Shown here: in pieces, positions 34,427 to 45,025 of the stretch | How positions within the stretch are numbered: the stretch's first letter is position 1 | Layout: each line of letters opens with the position of its first letter | Source: Pholiota molesta | Lineage: Eukaryota; Basidiomycota; Agaricomycetes; Agaricales; Strophariaceae | Direction: 5' to 3' | DNA: 64,000 nucleotides | Assembly: GCA_014925825.1 (NCBI GenBank) | Contig: JACGCK010000033.1 | Span: forward strand, 292,579 to 356,578 | Translations under genes and position numbers: made by a program | The notes under the pieces: generated by a model | The model's input: only the letters and a program-made list of their open reading frames with translations | The model's database searches: none | Told to the model about the DNA's origin: nothing

Positions 34427-34757
34427 TGTTAGAGTTGCCTAGTTCAGTCTCAGCTGATGTAGTCACATGTGATCACATGACACACATGTATGTAGCTGTA
34501 GAACGCCTTCTGGAGTCCTTAGTTACTCACTTCGGACTCCAGGCAAGTAGCTAGTCCTATTCCTCCTCAATACACTCAGTTACTCACTTGGACTCCAGGC
34601 TCTCATAGCTGCTCTGTCTGATACACTGAGACGGCGAAACTTACCCAGCAGGTGTCTCGTACTGTCCCGAACTCGCCACCTTTCACAGGTTATGGGCCCC
34701 GCGCACACAGCGCTTTAAACTCGTTTTCCAACAACAGTCTCAACTTTCCATTTCCAC
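34427..34757 (+). mobile_element. Copia LTR plus leader fragment
   Basis: A complete LTR (34427-34687, TGTTAG...TTTCACA) followed by the primer-binding-like GGTTATGGGCCCCGCG and about 60 bp of leader. It then switches at ATTTCCAC to foldback sequence. It is the 5' end of a third copia copy of which only this remains. Confidence 0.88.
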
Positions 34758-35002
34758 TTTGGGATGACCCTGACAACAGTGATGAGGAATGCTGGGCACT
34801 GTTGAGCATGGTGAGCAAGAGCACAGCCTCCAGTGATCACCATCACTGCCCCCAGTGACCACCAAAGACCACCTACCAAAAGTGGAATGTCTTCAAACTC
34901 AGCTTGGTGGAGTGGCTGTGCATGTCAGTTAGGAAGCTGGATGCAACATTTATGTTTCTCTAGTTGACATGATTCCATGTAGAAGATTGATGGACAAGGC
35001 TG
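34750..35002. mobile_element. FB3: foldback-family right-end fragment
   Basis: From ATTTCCACTTTGGGATGACC to GACAAGGCTG it matches the last 260 bp of FB1 (54623-54875), diverged by about 10-15%. It shares ATTTCCAC with the copia leader at the joint, suggesting microhomology-mediated joining. Confidence 0.75.
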
Positions 35003-35029
35003 AGAGAACAGGGGGTGGTGAGCCCAGGA

Positions 35030-35250
35030 TAAGGCTGGACACGAGTCAACCCATGGATTACCTGGACCCATACCTGCGGGTATTTCCTCTTCAGATATCC
35101 ATACCTGGATCCATATGGGTTTGTTCCCATGAGTAACCGTGACTCGCAGGTCAAAACTTGCAGGTATCTACAGGTCAACAGGTACTTGCACTTATACGGG
35201 TCACAACAAGTACTTGCAGGTATACCTGCGAGTACTTGTTCTGAGTTTGA
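35030..35250. mobile_element. Left end of a TIR element with CAGGTA-rich arm
   Basis: It starts TAAGGCTGGACACGAGTCAA and is rich in TACCTGCAGGTACTTG words. The inverted end is at 38590-38763 (GACTCGTGTCCAGCCTTA). Flanking 8-mers (GCCCAGGA, GTTGTTGC) do not match, so the two ends may not be one insertion. Confidence 0.5.
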
Positions 35251-35384
35251 TAACGATGAGATGCCACCTCTCAAGGAGGTGCCATCTTTGAGAACACATG
35301 AACAGAATTGAATGTATTATATATAGTAATGAATACAATTTGTCTATGGGGGATATGGTATGATTCATATGTTAATCGCCCACA

Positions 35385-35665
35385 GCACCCGGTGCCCTTA
35401 TCCGGCTCTGGATAAGGATTGGATGGATAAGGGTTGGATAAGGGTGCTAGCCATAATGAGCAGGAGCCACTCGTCATGGCCATTCATCCACTTGACAATA
35501 AGCGGCATCGCACTCAGTGGTGCACAGTGTGGAGGGAAGAGCACCCAGTGCCCTTATCTGGAGCTGGATAGAAGCCGCTCACCATGGCCATTCATCCACT
35601 CGACAATGAGTGGCATCACACTCAGCGGCGCACGGCATGGAGGGAAGAGCATGGCTGTGGCAGGG
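35385..35665. repeat. Two direct repeats of about 80 bp, 115 bp apart
   Basis: CATGGCCATTCATCCACT...GGAGGGAAGAGCA occurs at 35477-35545 and 35592-35655, each preceded by GTGCCCTTATC. GGATAAGGGTGC at 35437 is the inverse of GTGCCCTTATCC at 35391. No gene. Confidence 0.6.
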
Positions 35666-35928
35666 TGGCAACCATTGCATTGTGGTTGGGCAGAGCACAA
35701 TGGCATGTAGAGTGTGGCAGCAGCAGGGGGCGACCATCATGTCATGGCCAGGAAGAGGGCGGAGGCATTGTGAACATGGCAGGGTGGCGCCCATTGCATC
35801 ATGGCCAGCAAGAGCACAGTGGCCTCAAGAATGCAGCAGTGGTGGTAGTGTTTGCAGGTCCGGTCCGGTCCGGTCTTTTGCCCAAATTTGGCAAGACCGA
35901 GACCGAGACTGGTCCAGGACAGTCTCAA

Positions 35929-37287
35929 TAGGGATGCCGAAGTTCAGTTCTGTTCGGTTCTCGACCCCTTCAGCCAGAACCGAGAACCGAACCAACAGAG
36001 AACCGACAGAACTGAGAACCGAACCGAAGCAGAACCGACAGAATCGGTTCTGTCAGTTCTGTCCGGTTCTGGAACCAGTTCGAACTGATGAACTGGCACA
36101 ACGCGTCTCCACGCCGCACAGTGCTGCATATGCAGCACTGATTGTACGTGTAGACGGTGAGTGTGCGTGGGTTGGAGTGGACGGCGCGAGTGCGAACACA
36201 AGCATGAACGCACCGTGCATGGATGATGCGGCATGCCGCCAGCGCCTCATCTGTCCGCACCTCCGGCTTAGACTGTTGCATTCACAGTCCACCCGCATCG
36301 CGTCCTGCGCGGGACGATGTGGCGCGGGTGCGGCCGGTGGGTAGCCGTCGTCATCGTGTGCGAGCATCGCGGAACGACGTGGCGGGCGCGTGACGGGTGG
36401 GCAGGGGTGTTCGTGTGCCGCCGGATGACATGGTGGGCTGGGGGGGCATTGTCATGGTGTGCAAGCAGCACGGTGGATGATCGACATGCATGGGATGGGG
36501 CCATGAGAGGGCAGGCTCGTTGGCGGGCGATGCGTCAAACAGAGCTGCGAGGGTCAGCACCTCCACCACGCCATACGCCACCACCATCCGCGCGAGCGTC
36601 TGCATGATGTCCTCGACCGCACAGCGGCGGCGGGGGCACGTCGAATGCGAGGCTAACAAGCGGTGGTGGCTGCGGCTCCTCGTCGCCGTGCAAGGAAGCT
36701 GTGGGGAGGGAATGAGTGTCAGTGGCGAGCGAGGATGAAGGGCGTAGGGGGCGTACTGGTGGGTCTCCCACTCCCGGGGCTCCCCTTCCATTCCTACATT
36801 CCTTCGTCCATCGTCGTGGCGGGCGTCGTCGCGGCACAATGTGGCGGGTGGTGGGGTGGACGCGGTGCATGCATGGGCGATGTGGTGGGCGGGTGACGTG
36901 GCGGGGGTCCGTCGACGTGGTTGGCGTTGTGGGCATCATTGAAGGCTGTATGTTGATGGTTGAAGTTCGATCAACAAACAGTTGATGCCGCATTTCGGCA
37001 AATGCCGACATGTGCCGTGTTGGCGCCGTGCACCAATTCTCACCGGTTCTTAATGCGTTCAACATATCTCATGCAGTTCTGGGCCATTATATCTGAAAAT
37101 TTCAGCATATGAAGCTCGGTTCGAACCGGTTCGAACTCGGTTCGGGCATCTCCAGGATCCTCAGAACCGAGAACCGAACTGTAGGCCAAGATACCAGAAC
37201 CAGAACCGGACTGAACCAGAACCGTCGGTCCGGTTCGGCCGGTTCCGGTTCTCTGCGCCAGTTCGGAACCGAACTTCGGCATCCCTA
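35929..37287. mobile_element. hAT-type element C (TAGGGATGCCGAAGTTC ends), nested in B2
   Basis: 1359 bp. TAGGGATGCCGAAGTTC at the left is mirrored by GAACTTCGGCATCCCTA at the right. The 8-bp duplication AGTCTCAA is exact (35921-35928, 37288-37295). Subterminal AACCGAACCG/GGTTCGGTTC words form its arms. The core 36100-36980 is GC-rich. Confidence 0.93.
36100..36985. repeat. GC-rich cassette inside hAT-type element C
   Basis: Very GC-rich, with words such as CGCCACCACG, GACGTGGCGG and GATGCCG in common with 39960-40855 and 45560-46690. It has many overlapping open frames on both strands, as expected of high GC, and none has a recognisable domain. Confidence 0.5.
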
Positions 37288-38482
37288 AGTCTCAAGACTG
37301 CAAAAAAACCAATGAAGACCAACATAGACTGGTTTATGTCGGTCTTGGGCGGTTCAGCAACTGACAAAAACCAGTCTCAACCAGTTCTAGTTAAGACTGG
37401 TTGAAAACTGGTTGTAGACCAGTCTGAACCAGCATTTTAAGCTGGATTTTACCTGTAGAAACCATTTAAATAGTAGAAATTAGACTACTTGAGCGCATTT
37501 GCCCATATCTCAGTGAGTTCATAACCAAATATTATGTGTAAAGGCTCATTAAATAGGTATTATAATGTTCTACCTCTACCTTGGTTTTCGAAAGGCTAGC
37601 TTACTTAACGAATGAAACGTTGGCAAAAGCGTCTTGTAGTAGTCTGGTAATGTACACATCATCAATTTAATTATAACTCAGTCAAATATTGCTCGATTAT
37701 TTATGTCTAAAATGCATTACGCAGATATATATGCCCTCCATGTATGTGCAAGTTTGCAAAAGGCACAAATGATTAATGGCTGAAATGCAGGCAAAAGCAT
37801 TTATAAGCGCCCAAAATACTCAGCTGATCGTAAACTATTAATATCTCCGTCAGTTCTTATGCTAAAAATATGGTTTTAACATTGTTCGAAAGGGCTATTA
37901 GTGCTCTACTACGCTGCAGAAAATCTCGCAGAAAGACCGGTTGAAACCGGTCCTAACCGGTTTTTATCGGTCTTTTGATTTGGAGAATCATGAAAGACCG
38001 CGGACCAGACCACGGTTGCGGTCTTGATCGGTCCATTCTATTTCCGGTCCACTGCGGTTATGGTCCAGTCTTTTTTTGGTCTTTTTCCGGTCTTGTAACT
38101 GGACCTGCAAACACTAAGTGGTGGGGTAGCTGTGTTGTGGCCAGCCCACATCCCTGTTGGAGGGGAGGGGTATATGGCAGATGCTACTGGGGAAGGAAGA
38201 GTAATGAGTGGGGGGGAATTCAATAGAACATAGCAAGCTTACCTGTAGGGGGAAGATGACAACACATCTTTCCCCACCCTCATCTCTTTGTGGCCTGCTC
38301 CTAGCTGCGCTCTTGTGATTCCTTATTGCCATAGGTTGTTGCCTTCATTAGCCTGGAGCGTGCTTGATACTGCTTGGCCATGGCGGAAGCTGTGGAGGGA
38401 AGAGGGTGGATCGATGGCGGGGTGGAAGCAGAGATCAACTAGATTGCCATATTAATTGTTTTGGTATTCAAGCGGAGTTTGA

Positions 38483-38522
38483 TTGCTTGGTAAGCTGGTT
38501 CCAGAACCAGCTTACCAAGCAA
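38483..38522. repeat. Perfect 40-bp palindrome
   Basis: TTGCTTGGTAAGCTGGTTC, a 2-nt spacer CA, then GAACCAGCTTACCAAGCAA. No gene is near it: 38125-38590 and 38764-39190 contain no recognisable coding sequence. Confidence 0.9.
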
Positions 38523-38589
38523 CTCTTGCCAGTTGTTTTGCATTTCTCGAGGACATACTAAATGTTGGACTCCTGGCTGGCAAATAAAT

Positions 38590-38763
38590 AAATAAAAATT
38601 GTGAGTACTTGCATGGGTACCTGTAGAATTGAAAATCCAAACCTGGAACTGTGTCTACCCATGGGAACGAGTGACCCGGACTTGCGGGTCAGCTTACGTG
38701 CAGGTATTCTCATGGTTTAACCCACAAGTACCTGCAAGTTAGCTTGACTCGTGTCCAGCCTTA
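38590..38763. mobile_element. Right end of a TIR element with CAGGTA-rich arm
   Basis: It ends GACTCGTGTCCAGCCTTA, the inverse of 35030-35047, and has the same CAGGTACTTG-type words. Confidence 0.5.
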
Positions 38764-39842
38764 GTTGTTGCAAGATGCTGCTGAGTTACCATCCTGGATG
38801 TGCTTTCTTTCCTAGACAACTTGCCATGTCCCATGCATAATATTAACAGACACTGGTGCATCATCACCACCACCCACATTATCATCATTTATCACCCATC
38901 ACGGCATGTTTGCAACACTGTTTGTGCATATTGCCATTGGCATTGGGTGCACTGGCATGCCAGCTTCTGGCCCACATCCCTCATTGCAGTGGTGTATCAC
39001 ATTGTGGCATGCCAAGTTCCTGGTGTGCATGGTAGGGTGTGTTGAAGAATGGCGGCAACATGGTGAGTGGGAGAGGCTACATGTCACAACTAACAAAGGA
39101 TGGTCACATTGCAGTGGTTAAGTTATGGGCCAAAGAGCATCAGGAAACAATAAATCTCTCTATGTAAAGTTCACCCACAGTCAGTAGATCCAGTAGACTT
39201 GAGGCCCAGTGAAAACCGGTTTTGGGTAGATCTGGAGAGGGGGGATATTTCTTGGAAAATCTAGGATAATCTGTAAAAATCTGTGTAATTCTGTTCTCTC
39301 CATTTCCATCGAGTCTTTTAGCACTTTGACTAAAGATCAATGACATCATATTCATTTTTGCACCCCAGAAGAATCAGATTCTTTTGGTCTATGCCTGTTG
39401 TATATCTGTAAACCAAAGACAAGCTTCCCCAAGGATGGTATTGGCACTCTGTGACGCCCTTGCACCTCCTGCCAGAATTCATCGCATTTTGCCCAAGTTC
39501 AAGTTCACCTGCAAGTGACATATGTTCACATCGCGTTCGAAAGAATTGGGGACTTGGGAAAGTCAAGGTCTTTACACTAAGCCTGGAATTCCGTATGGAA
39601 TCCGCCGGATTCCGCCGGATTCCATGGAATGTCCATGGAATCCATCCGGAATATAGCCCATTGTCCCAATGCCCCAAGTCCCATACACTTTTAGTGCTAT
39701 ATTCCGCCCCTGTTCCAGCCTCATTCTGTGCCAATTCCAATTCCAGACCGCCTTTTGGGTGGATTGAAGGTGGAATATTCCAGCGGAATGGCCCGGAGTG
39801 GCCTGGAATGGGCCCAGTAGTTATATTGCCAAGTAAAAATAC

Positions 39843-39919
39843 ATTGCACGCAACAGGAATCGAACCAACGCGCCACGTACTAATAATAACAGCGCGCTAA
39901 CCACTGAGCCACACAGCCA
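39843..39919 (-). tRNA. tRNA-Asn-like pseudogene or SINE head
   Basis: On the minus strand there is a box A match TGGCTCAGTGG (39901-39911) and a perfect box B GGTTCGATTCC (39856-39866) at tRNA spacing. A CTGTTAT loop (anticodon GTT, Asn) sits between CGCG half-stems with about 13 extra bases. The acceptor stem pairs at only about 5 of 7 positions and the T stem has a mismatch. It is probably a tRNA-derived relic rather than a working tRNA. Confidence 0.5.
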
Positions 39920-39959
39920 ATATCCAGGAACCATTACAAGTAAACATGACATGCTATTG

Positions 39960-40855
39960 TGACTCACGTGCCATGGCATTGGATGCCGTTGCTTGTTTGG
40001 TCGCGCCGCGCCACATCAACGCGCAGTGGCCACATCGCCTCTTGGCTTCATCCCACTACCATCCCCCACCACCGCACCACCTCCCTCCTCTCCCATCTCG
40101 TGCACAGCGGCCACGGCGGCCGTTAGGCACACCCACGGGCTCCCACTACCAACCGCTGACCACGCGCATCGCCGCCAGCTGCCGCCCACACGCGCCACGT
40201 CACCACCAGCCGGTGACGCACCATGTCACCATGCGACCGACAGCGCGCGCAAACCCACACCGCAACGCACCCAACGACCAAGCGGAGCACCCGCGAGCAG
40301 CGGCAGACAGCACAATGGCCGACCGCGAGCACACAACGAGGCGCACAATGAGCACCGCGAACGACGACGGAGGGACACCGAGGGAGTGGGAGGGACAGGG
40401 AGGCGGGAGTGCCGCAGTGGGAGACGGACGCACCGTCGAGCACGGTGCCCCAGGTACGTCCCCCGCCACTCCCCGCCGTTCACGCTTACAACACCATGCC
40501 AGCGCCACCTCACCACCCGCCCAGCAGCCTGCCCTCTCGGGCAGACACCGGCCCACTCCGCCACGTCACCATGCCGCCGCCGCATCAGCACACCGCCACA
40601 GACGAGCTCGATGCCGCCACGTCACACCGCCGCGGACGAGCCCGATGCCGTCACGTCAGTGCACCACCGGAGGGCACGCATCCCCACCCCGAGCCCGCAC
40701 AGTGCATGGTGACGCCAGTGCCCGCCGCCGCAGACTCGCGTTAGCGTCCGCTGCGCGCTTCCACCCGGACGCCAGCATGTTGCGGCTGCGGAGTCGCGTT
40801 AGCGCCCATCGCGCGCTTCGCCACTCCGCGCGCCCGCGCCTGCAGAGTAGATCCG
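39960..40855. repeat. GC-rich cassette inside T3
   Basis: It shares GCACCGTCGAGCAC, GTGCCCCAGG and CCGCCACGTCACC with 46186-46403 and 47062-47266. The 305-codon open frame here is Arg/His/Pro/Ala-rich and repetitive, and I do not count it as a gene. It is followed by an AT-rich TTAGAT microsatellite (40855-40935). Confidence 0.5.
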
Positions 40856-42618
40856 TAGATTAGATAATTAGATTAGATTAGATCAACTCAAGATTAGATT
40901 AGATTGTGTATTAGATTAGATTAGATAATTATAATATATTACTTTATGATTTAATTTGGGTTACTGAGTGTCTTTATTGGGTACTTGTAACTAACTGTGG
41001 ACTAAGATTTTGAACCTGGAATAAGATGGAATGAGCATGGAATAGCCGGAATGAGTATGGAATGGCCAGAATGAGTATGGAAATTCCATGGAATGAGTAT
41101 GGAATCCCGGAATGAGTCTGGAATACATCCGGAATACCAGGGTGAGTGTAAATTACTGGGAAAGTCGCAACTTCATGGTACCCCATTCTTTCATTCTTCC
41201 ACCATGTGCTGTCAGCTTATGCTGTAAGTATGTCTGTTATTGTCGTCAGGACGCATCGACACAACATTTTGTCCAAGGTGAGTACCGCTTTCTCTGCACC
41301 TCTGCTGCAGCTCACCGACATCATTGTAGAGTATTACAAGGATGTGGCACTTGTTGTCGAGTGCTCACTACTTAGATTTAGATGACAAGAGCATCGAGTG
41401 CGCTCTGCCATCATCTTGCCACCTGAATTCACTCTCGCTCCCCATCTAGCCTGCTGCACAAAAGTTCGCCAACTCCCTGCCTCCTGCTCACTGCTGGAGG
41501 GTAACAAGCAGCATCCTACCTTGAGCAACCTGTTCGAGACAATAACAAGAGCAGTGCTAGCCAATGATATTGGACAAGGGCTAGGTGAGGCAAAGTTGAA
41601 GATAGGTATATTTTGTTCTCTCTTTACTTCCCATATACTAACCCACCACACCCAGTCCGCCTTTCCCCACTGGCTTCAGGTGGCCTGACACAGAGTCACT
41701 TCTCCTTGACAGTGCCCACTGCAGGATCTTAGTGCACGCATATACTTGTGTGTACAGCTGAAGTTTTGGGTAAGTCATATATGGCATCACAGTCTACTAA
41801 GTCATTGATTTGCATTTCTGTACTTGTACAGGACGGACTCAATTATACAAGTCAATCACAAAAATGGCTACAAATGCCTACTTGGCTCGCAGATGCCAGA
41901 AACCACATTGTAATGTACGTACACTTCATCATGCTTAGCTTGTCAATATATACTGATCTATATTTTCACATTGCCTTCTCTCCTCGGTAGCATGAACTTT
42001 AGGCTGTGGTGAGTTTATTAGCAAGTACTATGCAGGATAGGTAGTCCAGATATCCCTAGATATACATAGAAATATACAGAAATAAAATATATTTAATGCA
42101 GTAATACATTCAAAATGTCCCCAGAAGTCCTCAGCAATATCCGGATTGTACCAGCTGTGGCCCGGTGGGCACAGACATATCTGGGGATTTCCTATAATTT
42201 TGGAATATATTAATCTGGGTCTCTCCAGAAAGGGGGGAATTACCCTGGGTAGTGCTGGGTACTGCTAGGTATTTCTGGGTCTCAAGATTTCTTTAGATTT
42301 ACACAGAATCTAGCAGAATTTTACAGATTGGCCCAGAACTGGTTTTCACTGGGCTTGAGGGTTTATGGTAGACAAATGGGTGCAAAATATTGTTACATAG
42401 TCACATGATTACTCTTGGTAGGTCTACCTCAGAACCACTATAATTTCAGTAGTGCTCCGCAAACATCACCAGCTTTTCATAGCTTCAGTAAATTAGCAAT
42501 GTAACAAACTTACTCAGTAGAACAAATAGACCTACAGGTACTTAAATCACACCAACGGTAGAAACAATTCAAAACAAGTTGATTTTGAGTGAGCAATGAG
42601 CAATACAGACTGTGTCAT

Positions 42619-43542
42619 CTAATTAAATTCAACATCCGCAGCAAGCTTGGCCAATTTCACCCGCACAGCCTCCAAAGTCTTGCGAAGTTGGGTAAGTTCA
42701 TCAAGGATGGTGCAAGCATCTTTCCTTTCCTTTACCCGAGCCTTTTGGTTACGTTCCAACTGCCTTTTGAGGCAGTTGAGTTCCTTTTGATCTTTTGTGT
42801 GAAGGTCTTCAAGGTATGCAAGGTAGTCTTGAATTGATTTCAAGAGACCTTCAGATGTGGTGTTTGTAGTGTTGGGAGGGTGGCACCAGATTGCTAAGTG
42901 GGAGCTGGATGGTGCGAGTCCACCTACAGGGTAGTAGTAATTAGCTCCAGTGTCCAACTTGGTCTCTGTCACAGATGCACTGTCGTCCCCTCTATCATTG
43001 GCACTAATTGCTGTAGTCAAGCATGAAATCATGGGGCCAGTGCTTGCCATAGTGTTGTGCTGGGAAGACATGGATGTCCCAGCAATGGATGCGGCCTTGG
43101 AAGCTGCATGGGTCTGCAATGGCGGGAGGACTAACGGCAAGAGAGACTGGCAGGGACGGATGGGCACAGATGGATTTCCGAGTCCTGCATGTGCCATGGC
43201 TGTGACATGATCGACAGCTGTCTGGGAGTCTACCTGGCTGTCAAGCATGCCTCCAGGCTCAAATTGCCTATGTGAAAATTAGCTCAGACATGTTGGTTGA
43301 CAGTTGTCAATCAGGGCGATGTACTTAATTTGCGGCCAGAGTGGTTGCAATCCCAGTGCTGAGTTGCGGGCCAGGTCATGCAGAATTCCCCTTAATGGAC
43401 TTGTAGTTTTTTTAAAGAGGCGTCCCTTTTGGGAGTAGTGGGCTCTTGCCTGGGCTGGATTGACCTTGGGGCTGGATTTGTGTCGAGGGCTGGACTTCGC
43501 TTGAAGGCATGCCATAATAAGAGGAAATGGGTATTGGAACAA
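42619..43542 (-). CDS. Hypothetical protein with C-terminal coiled coil (two open blocks)
   Basis: Block 1 is 43542-43279: a basic N-terminus KSSPRHKSSPKVNPAQARAH, then LRGILHDLARNSALGLQPLW. Block 2 is 43248-42619 (209 codons), ending in a heptad-like stretch (YLAYLEDLHTKDQKELNCLKRQLERN and ELTQLRKTLEAVRVKLAKLA), then a stop. A small intron containing TCACATAG probably joins the blocks near 43250-43280, but I could not find a splice pair that keeps both frames, so it may be broken. No domain recognised. Upstream 43543-43894 shows nothing further. Confidence 0.45.
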
Positions 43543-43894
43543 ACCACCAGCCTAGCCTAAGAAAAAGCTTATAAATCTATTTTTTTGTGTTGGGGTGGGG
43601 ATTTGCGATGTACTGGCTAGTACTAGCACCCCATTTCCATCACGTGTTATATTGAGCATCGCATCCCAGTTGCACTAACAGAGACAGGGGAGAATGAAGT
43701 TACAATCTGAGGCAGGTCTGAGAAATAGGAGTGGTGCCTACCACTTTATATAATATATCTGTGGCAAGCATCAGCACACTTACTTGACATTTGCCACAAA
43801 AGTAATGAGAATGAAACTGCTATAGAAAGAATGATATTGCCCATGGCATCCTTAGCCTGGTAATTTCATTAATTGCCAGGCATCATTTCATTAC

Positions 43895-44066
43895 TGTTAC
43901 GGTTCCCTCCACACGTGCCACCTACCTCCCCCAATCCCCTACCGATCATCTCTGATCACATATATAAGATGCCTGTTAGATACATAGACACTCATCTTCC
44001 ACCTTGTTAGTCACTCCCAATACCATTGTCCGCTTCTCCCTCTCCTCTCCGAGTCTCCTCATAACA
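43895..44066 (+). repeat. Candidate gypsy-2 5' LTR with TATA box
   Basis: TGTTACGG...CATAACA has matching TGTTA/TAACA ends and contains CACATATATAAGATG, a good TATA element. The 3' LTR is outside the window, so limits are provisional. Confidence 0.45.
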
Positions 44067-44746
44067 TTAGGTGGAAGATTAAAGTTTCTCCTCTAACACA
44101 CCCCTTACCTTCTCGCACCCCTTACCTTCTCACCTACCCCGCCTTTTCCTTGACTTCACCCCACATCGTTCAAAAACCCGCATTTCCCAACCTTTCTCGT
44201 TTGTTTCGCAAAACCCGCCCACTTCCAACTCCCGCCCTTGCCCATCATTCGTCTTCATTCGACAAAATTCATTCAGGTTCTGAAGATTCATCATAAAAAT
44301 ATCTGGCAACGAAATACTAGGAAGACTTGCTCTTTCACGACGACCCCGGTCTACTCTCCTGCCTCACTTGTGTTACCTGTCTCGCGCGTTCCTTTTATAT
44401 ATACTGTCAATTCTGTTTTTGGTCTCTCCAAGTGTCCCGCTGAATTTCTGTCCCAAAAGGATCGCTTACGCATTCGCTTTCTTTCTCATTTAGTTGATAC
44501 CCACCCCGAAATCCAAGTCTTTGAATACGCCGATAACTTTGAATACATCTGTGATTTCTCTTGTTACGAACGTTTGATTAACGCTACTCGTCGACGCACC
44601 TGTCTTCTCGAACGCGAACTTTGCTTCCTTCTCCATCCTGCGCCTTGATTTCATTGGTTATTTGAACTTCTCTTCTGTTTTGTTTGCACTTCTCGTCTCG
44701 CTTTCTCACATATACGGACTCGTTTCAACTCCTTCTCTTTTTTTCC
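44067..44746 (+). other. Gypsy-2 leader with a 136-codon upstream ORF
   Basis: A pyrimidine-rich start is followed by an ORF at 44238-44648 (ending ERELCFLLHPAP), not in the gag frame. Its second half (KDRLRIRFLSHLVDTHPEIQ, FEYADNFEYICDF) looks protein-like. It could be a small upstream protein or chance; unknown. Confidence 0.35.
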
Positions 44747-45025
44747 ATGCCTTCCACCCGCAGCAAGTCTCGTAACCGCAACGCTTTTGAACCTTTGACA
44801 TCTATTCTTGGTTCTGGAGCTCTTGGAATGATGGACACCTCTGCGGCCCCCCTTGCGTCTCCTGTGGCTCTCCGCGATCAACCACCTCATTTGGATACTA
44901 TGCATTCACCTGAAGCTCCTGCTCGTTCACGTGGACGTCGTCCTGCTGCTCGTTCTGTCTTGCCTGAATCAGATCATATGTCTACCCTCGAACGCATCTT
45001 GGCCGGCCAAAACGCACATATGGCC
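44747..45025 (+). pseudogene. Gypsy-2 gag N-terminus
   Basis: It starts at ATG with MPSTRSKSRNRNAFEPLTSI and reaches TLERILAGQNAHMA, then runs into repeat X2. The next gag codons (RNTSITNLNRTMLESVREWM) are at 49344. The A-H-M-A / R-N-T joint is in frame if ATGGCC is counted once. Confidence 0.75.

Larger units (their letters stand above)
35846..38116. mobile_element. hAT-type CCGGTC element, copy B2, carrying a nested hAT-type element
   Basis: TAGTGTTTGCAGGTCC... to ...GGACCTGCAAACACTA, with an exact 8-bp duplication AGTGGTGG (35838-35845, 38117-38124). In inverted orientation it aligns with B1 throughout. Removing the 1359-bp inner element and its duplication leaves 904 bp, the length of B1. 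Confidence 0.92.
39565..41158. mobile_element. T3: TIR element with GGAATGGAAT minisatellite arms
   Basis: The left end AAGGTCTTTACACTAAGCCT pairs with the right end, read inverted CAGTAATTTACACTCACCCT. The exact 8-bp duplication GGAAAGTC lies at 39557-39564 and 41159-41166. 1594 bp. Arms of GGAATCC/GGAATGAGTATGGAAT units (39585-39830 and 41015-41140) flank a tRNA-like sequence and a GC-rich core. Confidence 0.88.
39200..42358. mobile_element. Dispersed repeat R1, copy 2 (with TIRs), split by T3
   Basis: The left end GGCCCAGTGAAAACCGGTTT and the right end AACTGGTTTTCACTGGGC (42336-42353) are inverted repeats, so R1 is itself a TIR element. T3 interrupts it at GGAAAGTC. The interior 41167-42330 includes ORF-like stretches (41398-41688, 96 codons) without recognisable domains. 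No target duplication was found. Confidence 0.65.

Noticed and set aside
35030..38763. A single 3.7 kb TIR element spanning both TAAGGCTGGACACGAGTC ends
   Set aside because: The ends are inverted repeats, but the flanking 8-mers do not match and the interior includes unrelated repeats. Kept as two end fragments.
39843..39919. Functional tRNA gene
   Set aside because: Acceptor and T stems are mispaired and the anticodon region has extra bases without clear intron structure.
39946..40863. 305-codon ORF in T3
   Set aside because: Arg/His/Pro/Ala-rich low complexity in very GC-rich DNA, with other frames also open. No domain and no intron signals.
40855..40935. Telomere-like repeat
   Set aside because: The unit is TTAGAT-type, irregular and short, not TTAGGG, and lies inside T3.
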